From: an uncultured Reyranella sp.
GTDB lineage: Bacteria; Pseudomonadota; Alphaproteobacteria; Reyranellales; Reyranellaceae
Assembly (NCBI RefSeq): GCF_945957355.1
Contig: NZ_CAMFKM010000005.1
Location: 186,001-250,000 of the forward strand
DNA length: 64,000 nucleotides
Direction of reading: 5' to 3'
The notes under the pieces are model-generated. The model worked only from the letters and a program-made list of their open reading frames with translations. It was not told where the DNA came from and made no database searches. Made by a program: the position numbers and the translations under genes. Below are positions 35,401-43,944 of this stretch, one piece after another. Position 1 is the stretch's first letter. The number at the start of each line of letters is the position of its first letter.

Positions 35401-36008
35401 AGGTCGACGGAGATTCTGGAGCCGAACACGCCGTAGAACAGCCCTTCCTGTACCGGCAGGTCCTTCGTTGCGGGGTCAAGGAAATACTGCGGAAAGAAGT
35501 CCAACGTCGGCGGGTCGGTCTTTGGATCCGAGTATATGTAGGCGGCATTGACCTGAAATCCCTGCCCTGTCCCGCTGGGGGTGGTGAGCGTCGCGGCCGG
35601 TGCCGTTTCCGTCGTCGTTACCGCTGGCGCATAGAAGCTGAGCGTCGGTATCAGCTGGATGTTGCCTATGTAGCCCCGGCAGTCGCTGCTGGTGCTTCCC
35701 GAATAGCAGAGCTTGATGTTGTTGCCGTTGGCAAGGGGAGAAGCCGGAACATACGATGTATATTGCGAAAAGTTGCCCCACGTCTTGGGATCGAAGGCCG
35801 CATTGAACAGCGAGGACCCGGTGTCGAACAGATAAGGCCTCGGCGCGCCGCCGTTGATGCCGATGTTGATCGAGAGACGCGCGGCGCCGGATTGGGCGTC
35901 GAAGACGTAGCTCAGGGGGATATCGGCGGAAGACTGGCCGAAGGCTGATGAGAATTCACAGCATACCAGCATTGCCAGCCCACAGATCAACGCGATGTGC
36001 TTACGCAT
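32421..36008 (-). CDS. Autotransporter with a pepsin-like aspartic-protease passenger
   Basis: 1195 residues. A Sec signal peptide (1-25) precedes a passenger in which two Asp-Thr-Gly motifs occur, D62-T63-G64-S65 and D351-T352-G353-T354, each after a hydrophobic strand, with a closing VMFDLTDQVTGY strand near 420-430. That is the bilobal layout of pepsin-type proteases. Residues about 440-880 are glycine/serine-rich beta-helix with passenger repeats (GAGGITIDKE, LNLTGTMIGNLTIASG). The last 285 residues form the autotransporter barrel, ending in W rather than the usual F. Three cysteine pairs in the passenger may be disulphides. Several similar proteins are annotated only as autotransporters; the protease reading is mine. 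Confidence 0.85.
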   Translation of the reverse strand: MRKHIALICGLAMLVCCEFSSAFGQSSADIPLSYVFDAQSGAARLSINIGINGGAPRPYLFDTGSSLFNAAFDPKTWGNFSQYTSYVPASPLANGNNIKLCYSGSTSSDCRGYIGNIQLIPTLSFYAPAVTTTETAPAATLTTPSGTGQGFQVNAAYIYSDPKTDPPTLDFFPQYFLDPATKDLPVQEGLFYGVFGSRISVDLLNKNSCSGSNCYVAGGVLGQAIMPGAARQGFVVAANGQGDPADPSAAPNAKVSIGGTTRSLTSCNPCVTVGLTPEIIGQFAPVAMPTPGSAPGLIPWVTPTSSSPAPAFPNPYGGSTGNNSAPTDAMYFKVTVSDGGTTTAKTFTLLDTGTKYYSLTKEFSETLRGTISITGLTPDEMPIAGLPTVKAPLVGKPNFYVDGKGETNTIGIPFFMQNSVMFDLTDQVTGYTRFFVTATNLETTASGPLVVTKDNVPLGLAGVISGAGGITIDKEAAVQLSATNTYTGETKINGTGDKLGMLLISGPGSIAASNSVESNGVFDISRAWASVSIKDLRGTGWVNLGGQNLKITDGSSTFSGNILDGGEYPGIGGSVTIAGGTQTFAGDNFYTGGTSVLGGSTLNLTGTMIGNLTIASGASFNTTGGYSVARGSMLSNAGSFKSSSGAGFLNHGIAVNTGAMTSDVLNTGSFLNNGTLAGAFANLGTLSGTGSFTGTLANTGTVAPGTPYGTMTVNGRYTQTPTGAFQVAVSSSGQASRLNVTGATGTASLAGSVLAQVQGGGYAPRTTYTILQAAVGLSGGFSSVTSSSPFLLPSLSYDANNVYLTLQIGGFATAALTPQQQAVASVLDNTAATATGDYATVLGALAALSPAQVQPILTALSGTNYAGFSSAMVQGAQFFMNNFASQATGGGPSGSARVALAEACDVACDEAATPRWGAWGGAIGGLGTIGAGTPQGAVTYNAGGFAAGLDRAFTENFRAGVTLGYSGGTQWVSGFSGQGNSDTVQAGLYGNYASGPFYADGLIGYAYSNNRMTRQILIPGLAARTAFGQTGANQFFGQLETGYSFDIGTGADAFIKPFARVQAYTGTQNGFSETGAQSLNLSVAQQTTNSLRSVIGAQLGASMDMGWRDRLAMRFRLGWSHEYADVGRPVTAALAGAPASAFTTFGISPVRDGVLLGLSASTAIADATSLYLRYEGTLAGTDGSQGLTAGVRMTW

Positions 36009-36069
36009 ACTTCCCCCAGCCTCGTCCCCGATTGATCCTATCCGGATTTCAGCATTTTAGCCCTGATCG

Positions 36070-36786
36070 ATGAAAATTTCTGCGAAAGCGCGGCGCTTCA
36101 GACTGCGTGTTGCGCCAGGATCGACCGTTTCGGCGCTCTATCGGGAGGCTCCCGACGCCATCGCGCTGCTCGTGCTGGCACATGGAGCGGGGGCGGGCAT
36201 GACACACCCGTTCATGGTCGCCATGGCCGACCGGCTGGCGGAAGCGGGTGTGAGCACCCTCAGGTTCCAGTTTCCCTACATGGAGGCCGGCTCCGGGCGG
36301 CCCGACCGGCCGGCCGTGGCCCACGCGGCGATACGCGCGGCCGTTAAAAGAGCGGCGAAGCTCGCGCCGGCACTGCCTCTGTTCGCGGGAGGCAAGTCGT
36401 TCGGTGGCCGGATGACGTCCCAGGCCCAGGCGCTGGAACCTCTGCCGAACGTTCGAGGCCTGGTGTTCCTGGGATTCCCGCTGCACCCGCCGGAAAAGCC
36501 CTCGGCGGACCGTGCGGCGCATCTGTCCGCCACTGGTATTCCCCTGTTGTTCATCCAGGGCACACGGGATGGCCTGGCCCGGCCCGCGCTCCTGCGAAAG
36601 GTCCTGAAGAGGCTGGGGAAACGGGCCACTTTCCGACCGGTGAAGGACGCCGACCATTCATTCGGTGTCCTCGTTCGGTCGGGCCGAAGCCCTGAGGAGG
36701 TTCTCCAGGAGATCGCGGAGATCGTGGCAGAATGGATAAGGGGGCGGCAATCGGCGGAATCGCCTGCTGGCAGGCTGTCGGAATAG
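36070..36786 (+). CDS. Alpha/beta hydrolase (KANL3/Tex30, dienelactone-hydrolase-like)
   Basis: 238 residues. The oxyanion region is LAHGAGAGMTHPF, the nucleophile elbow is GKSFGGRM, the acid lies in IQGTRDGLA, and the histidine is in DADHSFGV. The substrate is unknown; this subfamily includes many uncharacterised esterases. It is divergent from the autotransporter gene. A weak hairpin (GCCTG/CAGGC, 36762-36775) followed by seven Ts at its end may terminate it. Confidence 0.85.
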   Translation: MKISAKARRFRLRVAPGSTVSALYREAPDAIALLVLAHGAGAGMTHPFMVAMADRLAEAGVSTLRFQFPYMEAGSGRPDRPAVAHAAIRAAVKRAAKLAPALPLFAGGKSFGGRMTSQAQALEPLPNVRGLVFLGFPLHPPEKPSADRAAHLSATGIPLLFIQGTRDGLARPALLRKVLKRLGKRATFRPVKDADHSFGVLVRSGRSPEEVLQEIAEIVAEWIRGRQSAESPAGRLSE

Positions 36787-36805
36787 GTTTTTTTGGTTGG
36801 TCTGA

Positions 36806-36832
36806 TTCGTTTATTTCGTTTGTTTCGTTTAT
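36806..36832. repeat. Three 9-bp tandem units, AT-rich
   Basis: TTCGTTTAT, TTCGTTTGT and TTCGTTTAT follow one another between two convergent genes. It is markedly less GC-rich than its surroundings. No function is evident. Confidence 0.75.
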
Positions 36833-36863
36833 CCTTGCCGTCTCCGGCTGTTGTGACGGCCCG

Positions 36864-37877
36864 CTAGAGGAACTTCTCCTTGATGTCGATCGTCGAACGG
36901 TGGCCGATATGGTCGAAGTGCCCGGCGAGCCAGTCGTCCGCCGCTTTCCGGCCGATTGCCTTGAGGTGCAGCAGGAAATCCATTCTGGCGTTGAGCTTGC
37001 TGGAGACCCCCAGGCCGCGCATCTGCTTCTCCGCCTCGATCCAGTGCACGTTGATGCGCTTGTAGCTGTTGGAGTCGAGCTTCTGCTCGTCGATCAGGTC
37101 GGTGACGAAGGAGATAGCGCGCATCTCGCGCATCAGCGACGAATTGAAGGAGATCTCGTTGACGCGGTTCATGATCTCGGCCGCCGTCGTCGGAACGCGG
37201 TCGCAGCCCAGCGGATTGATCTGGACGATCACCACATCCTGGCTCTGCGTGCCATAGATCAAGGGGAAGATCGCCGGATTGCCCATGTAGCCGCCATCCC
37301 AGTAGGGATCGCCGTCGACCGTGACCGCCTGGAAGAGGAAGGGCAGGCAGGCCGATGCCAGCAGCACGTCGGCCGTGATCTCGCCCGACTGGAAGACCCG
37401 GACCTTGCCGGTCTTCACGTTGGTTGCGCTGATGAAGAGCTTCACTGCCCGGCAACCCTCGAGCCGCCGGAAGTCGATAGAGCGCTCCAGTACGCCGCGC
37501 AGCGGGTTCAGGTTCATCGGATTGAGCTGGTAGGGCGACAGCATGCGCGTCAGCATGTCGAACGCCACGAAGGCCGCCGAATGGTCGAGGTTCCATCCGC
37601 TCGAATATCGATCGAAGGGCGTGGGCTGCAGGGGACCGGCCTGCGCGGCCCGGCTGATGTTGGTCCAGAAATTGTCGAGGGCGCGGCGCGCCTCTTCGCG
37701 TCCGCCGCGGCCCATGCCATCGGCGAACACCGCGGCATTCATGGCGCCGGCCGAGGTGCCGGAGATCGCCTCGACCTCCAGGCGCTCCTCGTCGAGCAGG
37801 CGGTCGAGCACGCCCCAGGTATAGGCGCCATGGGCGCCGCCGCCCTGAAGGGCGAGATTTATGCGCTTGATCTCCAT
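36864..37877 (-). CDS. Patatin-like phospholipase
   Basis: 337 residues. The oxyanion loop is QGGGAHGAYTWG, the nucleophile is S42 in GTSAG, and the dyad aspartate is D194 in DGGYMGNP. It is a cytoplasmic serine acyl hydrolase, probably acting on phospholipids; in PHB-storing bacteria this family also occurs near granule genes. The ATG at 37877 was preferred to the GTG before it. It is ten bases downstream of 3-hydroxybutyrate dehydrogenase and so in one operon. Confidence 0.92.
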   Translation of the reverse strand: MEIKRINLALQGGGAHGAYTWGVLDRLLDEERLEVEAISGTSAGAMNAAVFADGMGRGGREEARRALDNFWTNISRAAQAGPLQPTPFDRYSSGWNLDHSAAFVAFDMLTRMLSPYQLNPMNLNPLRGVLERSIDFRRLEGCRAVKLFISATNVKTGKVRVFQSGEITADVLLASACLPFLFQAVTVDGDPYWDGGYMGNPAIFPLIYGTQSQDVVIVQINPLGCDRVPTTAAEIMNRVNEISFNSSLMREMRAISFVTDLIDEQKLDSNSYKRINVHWIEAEKQMRGLGVSSKLNARMDFLLHLKAIGRKAADDWLAGHFDHIGHRSTIDIKEKFL

Positions 37878-37887
37878 CACGGCCTCC

Positions 37888-38670
37888 TCAGTGCGCGGTC
37901 CAGCCGCCGTCCATGGGCAGCGCGGCGCCCGTCACCGAGCCGCCGTTGTCGCTGCACAGGAACAGCGCCAGGGCCGCGAGTTCCGCCACCTCGACGAAGC
38001 GCTTGTTCGGCTGGTTCTTCAGCAGCACGTCGGAAATCACCTTCTCGCGGTCGATACCGTGCGCCTTGGCCTGATCGTCGATCTGCTGCTCAACGAGCGG
38101 CGTCCGCACGTAGCCGGGGCAGATGGCGTTGCAGGTGATGCCGTCCTCGGCGGTCTCCAGGGCCGTCACCTTGGTGAGGCCGAGCACGCCGTGCTTGGCG
38201 GCCACGTAGGCTGCCTTGTAGGGCGAGGCGACCAGGGCGTGCGCCGACGCCACGTTGATCACGCGGCCCCAGCCCTTGCGGCGCATCGCCGGCAGCACGA
38301 GCTTGGTGGCGTGGAAGGCCGAGGAGAGATTGATCGCCATGATGGCGTCCCACTTGTCTTCGGGAAACTCGTCGATCGGCGCGACGTGCTGGATGCCGGC
38401 GTTGTTCACCATGATGTCGACCGCGCCGAAGGCATCGGTCGTCTGCCGCACCATCTGCTCGATCGCCCTGGGCTTGCTCATGTCGGCCGGCGAATAGGCG
38501 ATCATCGCATTGGTGCGATGGGCGAGATCGGCGCGGGTTCGCTCGATCTCTATCGTGTCGCCGAAGCCGTTGAGCACCACGTTCGCACCGGCGCGCGCGA
38601 AGGCCTCGGCGATGCCGAGGCCGATGCCGCTGGTGGAGCCGGTGACGATGGCGGTCTTGCCGTTGAGCAT
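37888..38670 (-). CDS. bdhA: 3-Hydroxybutyrate dehydrogenase
   Basis: 260 residues of the short-chain dehydrogenase family: cofactor motif TGSTSGIGLGIA, NNAGIQHVAPI, and the catalytic S-Y-K in VASAHALVASPYKAAYVAAKHG. The NAGIQHV and PLVEQQI segments are typical of BdhA. It oxidises (R)-3-hydroxybutyrate to acetoacetate with NAD+, the last step in using stored PHB. A phasin-like gene at 8.9 kb fits the same pathway. Confidence 0.93.
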   Translation of the reverse strand: MLNGKTAIVTGSTSGIGLGIAEAFARAGANVVLNGFGDTIEIERTRADLAHRTNAMIAYSPADMSKPRAIEQMVRQTTDAFGAVDIMVNNAGIQHVAPIDEFPEDKWDAIMAINLSSAFHATKLVLPAMRRKGWGRVINVASAHALVASPYKAAYVAAKHGVLGLTKVTALETAEDGITCNAICPGYVRTPLVEQQIDDQAKAHGIDREKVISDVLLKNQPNKRFVEVAELAALALFLCSDNGGSVTGAALPMDGGWTAH

Positions 38671-38738
38671 GGGATCATTCCTCCTGGTGGACGATCCCAC
38701 TCTGCCCGCGGCGCGGGCGGCGCTGAAATGCCGTATCC

Positions 38739-39410
38739 CTACCGATTCGATAGGGCGTGCGTATCGCGCAACGCCTGAAGGGCCGTCAGCAGCGCCTCGG
38801 GATCGGGCCAGCATGCTGGATCGACGTCGGCGAAGGCGAACACGACGCGCGCATCGGGCGCCACGACGAAGACGGCGGGCACCGGCAGGCGCCAGTGCGT
38901 GTCGCCGTGCAGCGCCGGGAAATCGCGGCCGCGGTCGCGATGGATGCGGATGTGCGCCGACGACAGATCGTAGGCCAGTCCGCAGGTCCGCGCGAAGCCG
39001 TTGGCGGGATCGCTCAGCATGAGATAGCCGATGCCGCGTCTCTCGACGGTCGCGGCGATGTGCTCCACCCGTTCGGGCATGATGCCGACGGCCCGGGCGC
39101 CCAGAGCCTCGATCGCCGGACGGGCTTCCTCGAGGGCGGCCATGGTGAGGTCACAGTAGGGACACCAGCCGCCGCGGAACAGCGCCAGCACGAGGGGGCC
39201 GCGATCGAGCAGTTCCTGCGACGTCCATAGCCGGCCAGCGCCATCGGACAAGCTGAAGTCGGGCAAATGATCGCCGAGGCCAAGCCCTTCCTCGACCAGC
39301 CGGATCATGCGCAGCCGGTCGAGTTCGTCCTCGAAATCCGTCCGGTCGCGAGCCGGAAGCGCCGCCCGGTGGCGGTCGTTCAGGTCGCGCAGGGTCTGGA
39401 CGAGGTTCAT
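38739..39410 (-). CDS. Peroxiredoxin-like / AhpC-TSA family protein
   Basis: 223 residues. The thioredoxin-fold redox motif is FRGGWCPYC, a CxxC variant where the first cysteine would be peroxidatic; the fold continues with VGIMPERVEHIA. An N-terminal helical extension of about 50 residues is present, as in a group of stand-alone redoxins. It is divergent from a LysR regulator 120 bases away, the usual layout for a regulated oxidative-stress gene. Confidence 0.85.
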   Translation of the reverse strand: MNLVQTLRDLNDRHRAALPARDRTDFEDELDRLRMIRLVEEGLGLGDHLPDFSLSDGAGRLWTSQELLDRGPLVLALFRGGWCPYCDLTMAALEEARPAIEALGARAVGIMPERVEHIAATVERRGIGYLMLSDPANGFARTCGLAYDLSSAHIRIHRDRGRDFPALHGDTHWRLPVPAVFVVAPDARVVFAFADVDPACWPDPEALLTALQALRDTHALSNR

Positions 39411-39529
39411 GCGGGCTGCAGTGTGGCGCCCCTCTCCAGGCCTCGGAAATACCTTCCGGTTTTGCAATCGATAGCCACAGGCTATGGTCGCGCGAGGCAT
39501 AATGGCTGCGATTCCGGGGGACCGCTGCC

Positions 39530-40417
39530 GTGGAAATGCATCAGATCCGCTACTTCCTCGCGGTGTGCGAGGCGTTGAACTTCACGCGCGCGGCCGAGTC
39601 CTGCAATGTCTCGCAGCCGTCGCTCACCCGCGCGATCAAGGGCCTGGAAGACGAACTGGGTGGCCCGCTGTTCCGCCGCGAGCGCAACAACACGCACCTG
39701 ACCGGGCTCGGCGAGATGATGCGCCCCCATCTCACCCAGGTCCTCATCGAGACCGATGCCGCCAAGGAACGTGCCAAGAGTTTCGCAAGGCTCGACGATG
39801 TCGAGCTGAAGCTCGGTATGATGCGCACCATCGGCCCGCGCCGCTTCGTGCCCTTCCTCCAGGCGTTCCGCGAGCGGCATCCCAAGGTGCGGCTGGTCGT
39901 GCAGGACGGTTCCAATACGATGCTGCAGGAGCGGTTGGTTCAGGGTGAGCTGGATGTCGCCGTCTATGGACAGCCCGAGGAGATCGACGAGCGTTTCCAT
40001 GCCCGCCGACTGTACGACGAGAGGTTCGTGATCGGAGTCGGACCGGGACATTCCTTCGACAAGCTCAATGCCGTGAGGGTCCGGGACCTGCACGATCAGG
40101 CCTATGTCAATCGCTTGCAGTGCGAGTTCTTCGGTCATGCGGGACGGATCTTCCGCGAGCACGGCGGCAAGCCGCGCATCGTCTTCCGCTCCGATCGCGA
40201 CGATTGGGTGCAGAGCATGGCGATGGCGGGACTGGGCTTTACCTTCATCCCGGAGTTTGCCGTCACCATGCCCGGTCTGCGTGTACGGCCGCTGATCGAA
40301 CCCGAGATCGTGCGCAGCATCCAGGTCGTCACCGTGCGTGGGCGGCCACACGTGCCGGCGGTCGGCGCCTTCGTCCGGGAGATCCTCGCTTTTGCGTGGA
40401 TGAACGCCAGCGCCTGA
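39530..40417 (+). CDS. LysR-family transcriptional regulator
   Basis: 295 residues. The N-terminal winged helix-turn-helix reads FLAVCEALNFTRAAESCNVSQPSLTRAIKGLEDELGG, and the C-terminal ligand-binding domain is full length. It uses a GTG start (MEMHQIRYFL), which is common in close relatives. By arrangement it most likely controls the divergent peroxiredoxin-like gene and may be OxyR-like in job, although no conserved OxyR cysteine pair was identified. Confidence 0.92.
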   Translation: MEMHQIRYFLAVCEALNFTRAAESCNVSQPSLTRAIKGLEDELGGPLFRRERNNTHLTGLGEMMRPHLTQVLIETDAAKERAKSFARLDDVELKLGMMRTIGPRRFVPFLQAFRERHPKVRLVVQDGSNTMLQERLVQGELDVAVYGQPEEIDERFHARRLYDERFVIGVGPGHSFDKLNAVRVRDLHDQAYVNRLQCEFFGHAGRIFREHGGKPRIVFRSDRDDWVQSMAMAGLGFTFIPEFAVTMPGLRVRPLIEPEIVRSIQVVTVRGRPHVPAVGAFVREILAFAWMNASA

Positions 40418-40531
40418 CGGCGCGGCTATCGAATCGATCCTCACTCGGCATTTCAACACGAAGCCCGTCGCTCCGATGCTGTCGACATCGCCGCGGCATT
40501 TACGTCGCGGCTCAACTGCACGGAGATACCG

Positions 40532-40990
40532 ATGTTCGCTCGAACCCTGATTGCTTCCACTCTGATCGTGGCCGGCCTGTCCGCCCCCGCCTTCGCCGGC
40601 GAATGCCCGGCCGACAAGATGAAGGCCGACGCCGTCAAGCCCGTGAGCCATGGCCCGAAGGGCGTGACCGACAAGGTGCTGGCCGCCATCGATCTCTCGA
40701 AGGAGAAGGTCTCGCTGAACGGCCACATGATGCGCGTTCGCAAGCTCGAGATTCAGCCGGGTGGGATCGTGCCCTGGCACAGCCATGCCGAGCGACCGGC
40801 GCTGATCTACGTCGTGACCGGCGAGATCGTCGAGAATGCCAGCAATTGCGTCGTACCGATCGTCCACAAGGCGGGCGAGGTCGCCCGTGAGACGCACGCC
40901 ACGTCGCACTGGTGGCAGAACAACGGCAAGGCGACCGTCGTCCTGCTGTCGTTCGACATCCAGAGCGACCCCAACGACAAGCACATGTGA
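40532..40990 (+). CDS. Secreted cupin-domain protein
   Basis: 152 residues with a signal peptide (1-22, ending AFAGE) and one cupin barrel. Metal-ligand motif 1 is PWHSHAERPALIYVVTGE; motif 2 is partly kept in THATSHWWQN. Two cysteines (C25 and C109) may form a disulphide. Function is not determinable; quercetinase-like cupins look similar. It is followed 30 bases later by an MFS transporter. Confidence 0.85.
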   Translation: MFARTLIASTLIVAGLSAPAFAGECPADKMKADAVKPVSHGPKGVTDKVLAAIDLSKEKVSLNGHMMRVRKLEIQPGGIVPWHSHAERPALIYVVTGEIVENASNCVVPIVHKAGEVARETHATSHWWQNNGKATVVLLSFDIQSDPNDKHM

Positions 40991-41020
40991 CCGGATCCCG
41001 GTGAATCGAGGGATCGCATC

Positions 41021-42199
41021 ATGTCGGGTGTCCTGCGCGCGTTCACGATCGGCCTCACCGCCTTCCTGACCGTCGTCGATCTGTTCGCGACGCAGGCCAT
41101 CCTGCCGGCCCTGACCGCGGCCTATGGTGTCACGCCCGCCGCCATGGGACTGGCCGTCAACGCCAGTACCGTCGGGATGGCCGCTGGCGGGCTGGGCGTC
41201 GCCCTGCTGGGAAGGCGCCTCGACCGCCGGCGCGGAATCCTTCTCAGCCTTGCGTTGCTCGCGGTGCCGACCGCGCTTCTGGCGACCATGCCGTCTCTGC
41301 CGGCGTTCACCGCCCTGCGTATCGTCCAGGGCCTCTTCATGTCGACGGCGTTCGGTCTCACGCTGGCCTATCTCGGTGAGCATACGGGGCCTGCCGATAC
41401 GGCGAACGCCTTCGCCGCGTACGTGACAGGGAACGTCGCCTCCAATCTGTTCGGCCGTCTGCTGGCGGCGGGGGTGGTCGATCACCTGGGGCTCGCCGCG
41501 AACTTCCGGGTCTTCGCAGCCCTCAACCTTGCCGGCGCCGTACTGGTCTGGTTCACGGTCGAACGCACGCCGCCCATGAGGGCGGCGGACATGAGCTACG
41601 GCTCTCCCTTCTCGAGCTGGCGCCGTCACCTCGGGCATCCCGGCCTGCGTGCCGCCTTCGCGACCGGCTTCACGATCCTGTTCGCCTTCATCGGCACCTT
41701 CACCTACGTGAACTTCGTGCTGGTGGGCCCGCCCTTCGCCATCGGCATGATGATGCTCGGGGTCATCTACTTCGTGTTCCTGCCTTCGGTGGTCACCACG
41801 CCGCTGGCCGGTATGGTCGTGCGACGCCTGGGGACGCGGTCAACCCTCTGGCTGTCCTTTGCCGTGGCTGCGGCCGGGCTGCCGCTCCTGCTGGGCACCG
41901 GCCTGCCCTCGGTGCTGCTCGGACTCGCCCTTATTGCCGTGGGCACATTCTTCGCGCAGGCGACCGCCACCGGTTTCGTGGGGCGCGCCGCCACGATCGA
42001 TCGCGGCGCGGCCAGCGGGCTCTATCTCGCCAGTTATTTCCTGGGCGGCCTCGCCGGCAGCGCCGTCCTGGGAGAGGTCTTCGACCGATGGGGCTGGACG
42101 ACCTGCGTGATCGGCATCGGCGTGTCGCTTGCCCTGGGAGCGTTGCTCGCGGCCTGGCTGGTAGAGGATCGCGAGATCAGTCCGGCTCTGAGCCGGTGA
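41021..42199 (+). CDS. Major facilitator superfamily transporter
   Basis: 392 residues with 12 predicted helices and the MFS motif A between helices 2 and 3 (LGRRLDRRRGI). The overall pattern is that of drug/proton antiporters. The substrate is unknown. It is convergent with the NDH-2 gene, their ends overlapping by 23 bases. It may form an operon with the cupin gene. Confidence 0.9.
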   Translation: MSGVLRAFTIGLTAFLTVVDLFATQAILPALTAAYGVTPAAMGLAVNASTVGMAAGGLGVALLGRRLDRRRGILLSLALLAVPTALLATMPSLPAFTALRIVQGLFMSTAFGLTLAYLGEHTGPADTANAFAAYVTGNVASNLFGRLLAAGVVDHLGLAANFRVFAALNLAGAVLVWFTVERTPPMRAADMSYGSPFSSWRRHLGHPGLRAAFATGFTILFAFIGTFTYVNFVLVGPPFAIGMMMLGVIYFVFLPSVVTTPLAGMVVRRLGTRSTLWLSFAVAAAGLPLLLGTGLPSVLLGLALIAVGTFFAQATATGFVGRAATIDRGAASGLYLASYFLGGLAGSAVLGEVFDRWGWTTCVIGIGVSLALGALLAAWLVEDREISPALSR

Positions 42200-43427
42200 T
42201 CAGCCGCGCGCCGGACTGGAAGGTCACGTAGGCCCAGATCCAGTCGAGCATCACGACGGCGCGGTTGCGGAACCCGATCAGGAACGAGACGTGGATCAGG
42301 CCCCACATCAGCCAGGCGAGGGTCCCGTCGAGCCGCAGCCAGCCGAAATCCGCGACCGCGGAGCGCCGGCCGATGGTCGCCATGGTGCCATAGTCGCGAT
42401 AGCGGAAGGGCGGCGGCGATTGCCGGCCGGCAAGACGCGCCCGGACGACGCGCGCAACATACGCGCCCTGCTGCTTGGCGACGGGCGCCAGCCCCGGCAG
42501 TTGCGTGCCGTCGCCGCGCCCGACGCTCGCCGTGTCGCCGATGACGAAGATCTCCGGATGACCGGGCAGGGTGAGGTCCGGGCCGACGGGTACGCGGCCG
42601 ACGCGATCGCTCTCGATTCCCAGCCATCGCGCGGCCGGCGATGCCGCCACGCCGGCAGCCCACACGATGGTGGCGGCGGGAATGTGATCCGCGCCGGCCG
42701 TGACGCCGCTCTCGTCGCAATTCGACACGGGTGTGCCGAGGCGTACCTCGACCTTCAGCCGTTCGAGTGCCGCCCCGGCGGATGCACTGAGGACAGGTGG
42801 GAACGCGGCCAGCACGCGGGAACCTGCTTCGACCAGGACGATGCGGGCATCGCGCGGATCGATGGTGCGGAAATCGTGACGCAGCGCGACGTGGGCGAGC
42901 TCGGCGATGGCGCCGGCCATCTCAACGCCGGTCGGGCCGGCGCCGATCACCACGAAGGTCAGCAGGCGCCGGCGCGATTCCGCATCGTCGGTCGCCTCGG
43001 CATGTTCGAAGGCCGTCAGGATGCGGCGGCGGATGCTGGTGGCGTCGTCGATCTTCTTGAGGCCCGGCGCTGCCTTCTCCCATTCGTCATGGCCGAAGTA
43101 GGAGTGGCGCGAGCCGGTTGCCAGCACGAGCTGGTCATAGGCGATCTCCCGGTCCTCGAGCCGTACGATTCGGCGCTGCCGGTCGACGCCCGTCACCTTG
43201 CCCAGCACCACGCGCACGTTGGGCGCACGGCGCAGGATTGCGCGAATGGGCGAGGCGATCTGCGCTGGCGACAGGCCAGCGGTGGCCACCTGGTACAGCA
43301 GCGGCTGGAAGAGGTGGTAGTTGCGCCGGTCGATGACGGTGACGTCTGCGTCGGCGCCGGCGAGGTTGTGCGCGGCGCTGAGGCCGCCGAAGCCCGCGCC
43401 GACGATGACGATACGCGGACGGGCCAT
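42177..43427 (-). CDS. ndh: Type II NADH dehydrogenase (NDH-2)
   Basis: 416 residues. The FAD-binding motif is VIVGAGFGGLSAAHN near the N-terminus, the NAD-binding motif is VVIGAGPTGVEMAGAIAE (about 163-180), and IFVIGDTASV lies near the flavin. A C-terminal hydrophobic segment anchors it to the membrane. It moves electrons from NADH to quinone without pumping protons. It lies 17 bases behind doxX and so appears to be cotranscribed with the bufferin precursor gene. Confidence 0.92.
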   Translation of the reverse strand: MARPRIVIVGAGFGGLSAAHNLAGADADVTVIDRRNYHLFQPLLYQVATAGLSPAQIASPIRAILRRAPNVRVVLGKVTGVDRQRRIVRLEDREIAYDQLVLATGSRHSYFGHDEWEKAAPGLKKIDDATSIRRRILTAFEHAEATDDAESRRRLLTFVVIGAGPTGVEMAGAIAELAHVALRHDFRTIDPRDARIVLVEAGSRVLAAFPPVLSASAGAALERLKVEVRLGTPVSNCDESGVTAGADHIPAATIVWAAGVAASPAARWLGIESDRVGRVPVGPDLTLPGHPEIFVIGDTASVGRGDGTQLPGLAPVAKQQGAYVARVVRARLAGRQSPPPFRYRDYGTMATIGRRSAVADFGWLRLDGTLAWLMWGLIHVSFLIGFRNRAVVMLDWIWAYVTFQSGARLITGSEPD

Positions 43428-43444
43428 GGCGAACCTCTCTGGAG

Positions 43445-43921
43445 TTAAGAGCGTCCGAACAGGTTGAACGCGATGATGCGATCGATCGACAGAGTGCCTG
43501 GCCCGCGTGTCAGAACATAGGCGAGAATAGAGGCCCACATCAGGTGCTCGGGCCAGTTGCCGGGATAGACCAGGAACTGGATGACCAGCGTCATCGCCAG
43601 CAGCGCCGCGGCGCCGAGTCGGGCGAAGAGGCCAAGGACCAGCAGCACCGGCGCGCCCAGCTCGACGGCGGTTCCCATCGTGGCGGCAATCTCCGGCGGC
43701 AACAGAGGCAGGCGGTATTCCTCGCGGAACAGCTCGACCGCGGTGTCGAAGCTCTCGAACTTGTTCATGCCCGAGCGGAAGAACGTCGCGCCGACGGCCA
43801 TGCGCATGCCGAATTCCAACAGCGACAGCGGAAAGCGATTGCCGGCGGCGCGCAGCGCGGCGAGACGCGAAACGATGGGACGAAGCCCGTCGGTCTCACG
43901 GGTGAAGGTGTCCGTCGTCAT
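43445..43921 (-). CDS. DoxX-family membrane protein of the bufferin locus
   Basis: 158 residues with four transmembrane helices (about 30-50, 65-90, 95-115, 125-145) and the DoxX pattern RMAVGATFFRSGMNKF. DoxX genes are a frequent fourth member of bufferin operons. It begins 57 bases after bufA1, on the other side of an intrinsic terminator, so it should be made at a lower level than the precursor. Confidence 0.9.
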   Translation of the reverse strand: MTTDTFTRETDGLRPIVSRLAALRAAGNRFPLSLLEFGMRMAVGATFFRSGMNKFESFDTAVELFREEYRLPLLPPEIAATMGTAVELGAPVLLVLGLFARLGAAALLAMTLVIQFLVYPGNWPEHLMWASILAYVLTRGPGTLSIDRIIAFNLFGRS

Positions 43922-43944
43922 GGTTGCTCTCTCCTCGGAAAAAG

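Noticed and set aside
39482..41638. 718-codon minus-strand open frame
   Set aside because: It runs antisense through LysR, cupin and MFS genes that all have clear family motifs; high GC keeps the antisense frame open.
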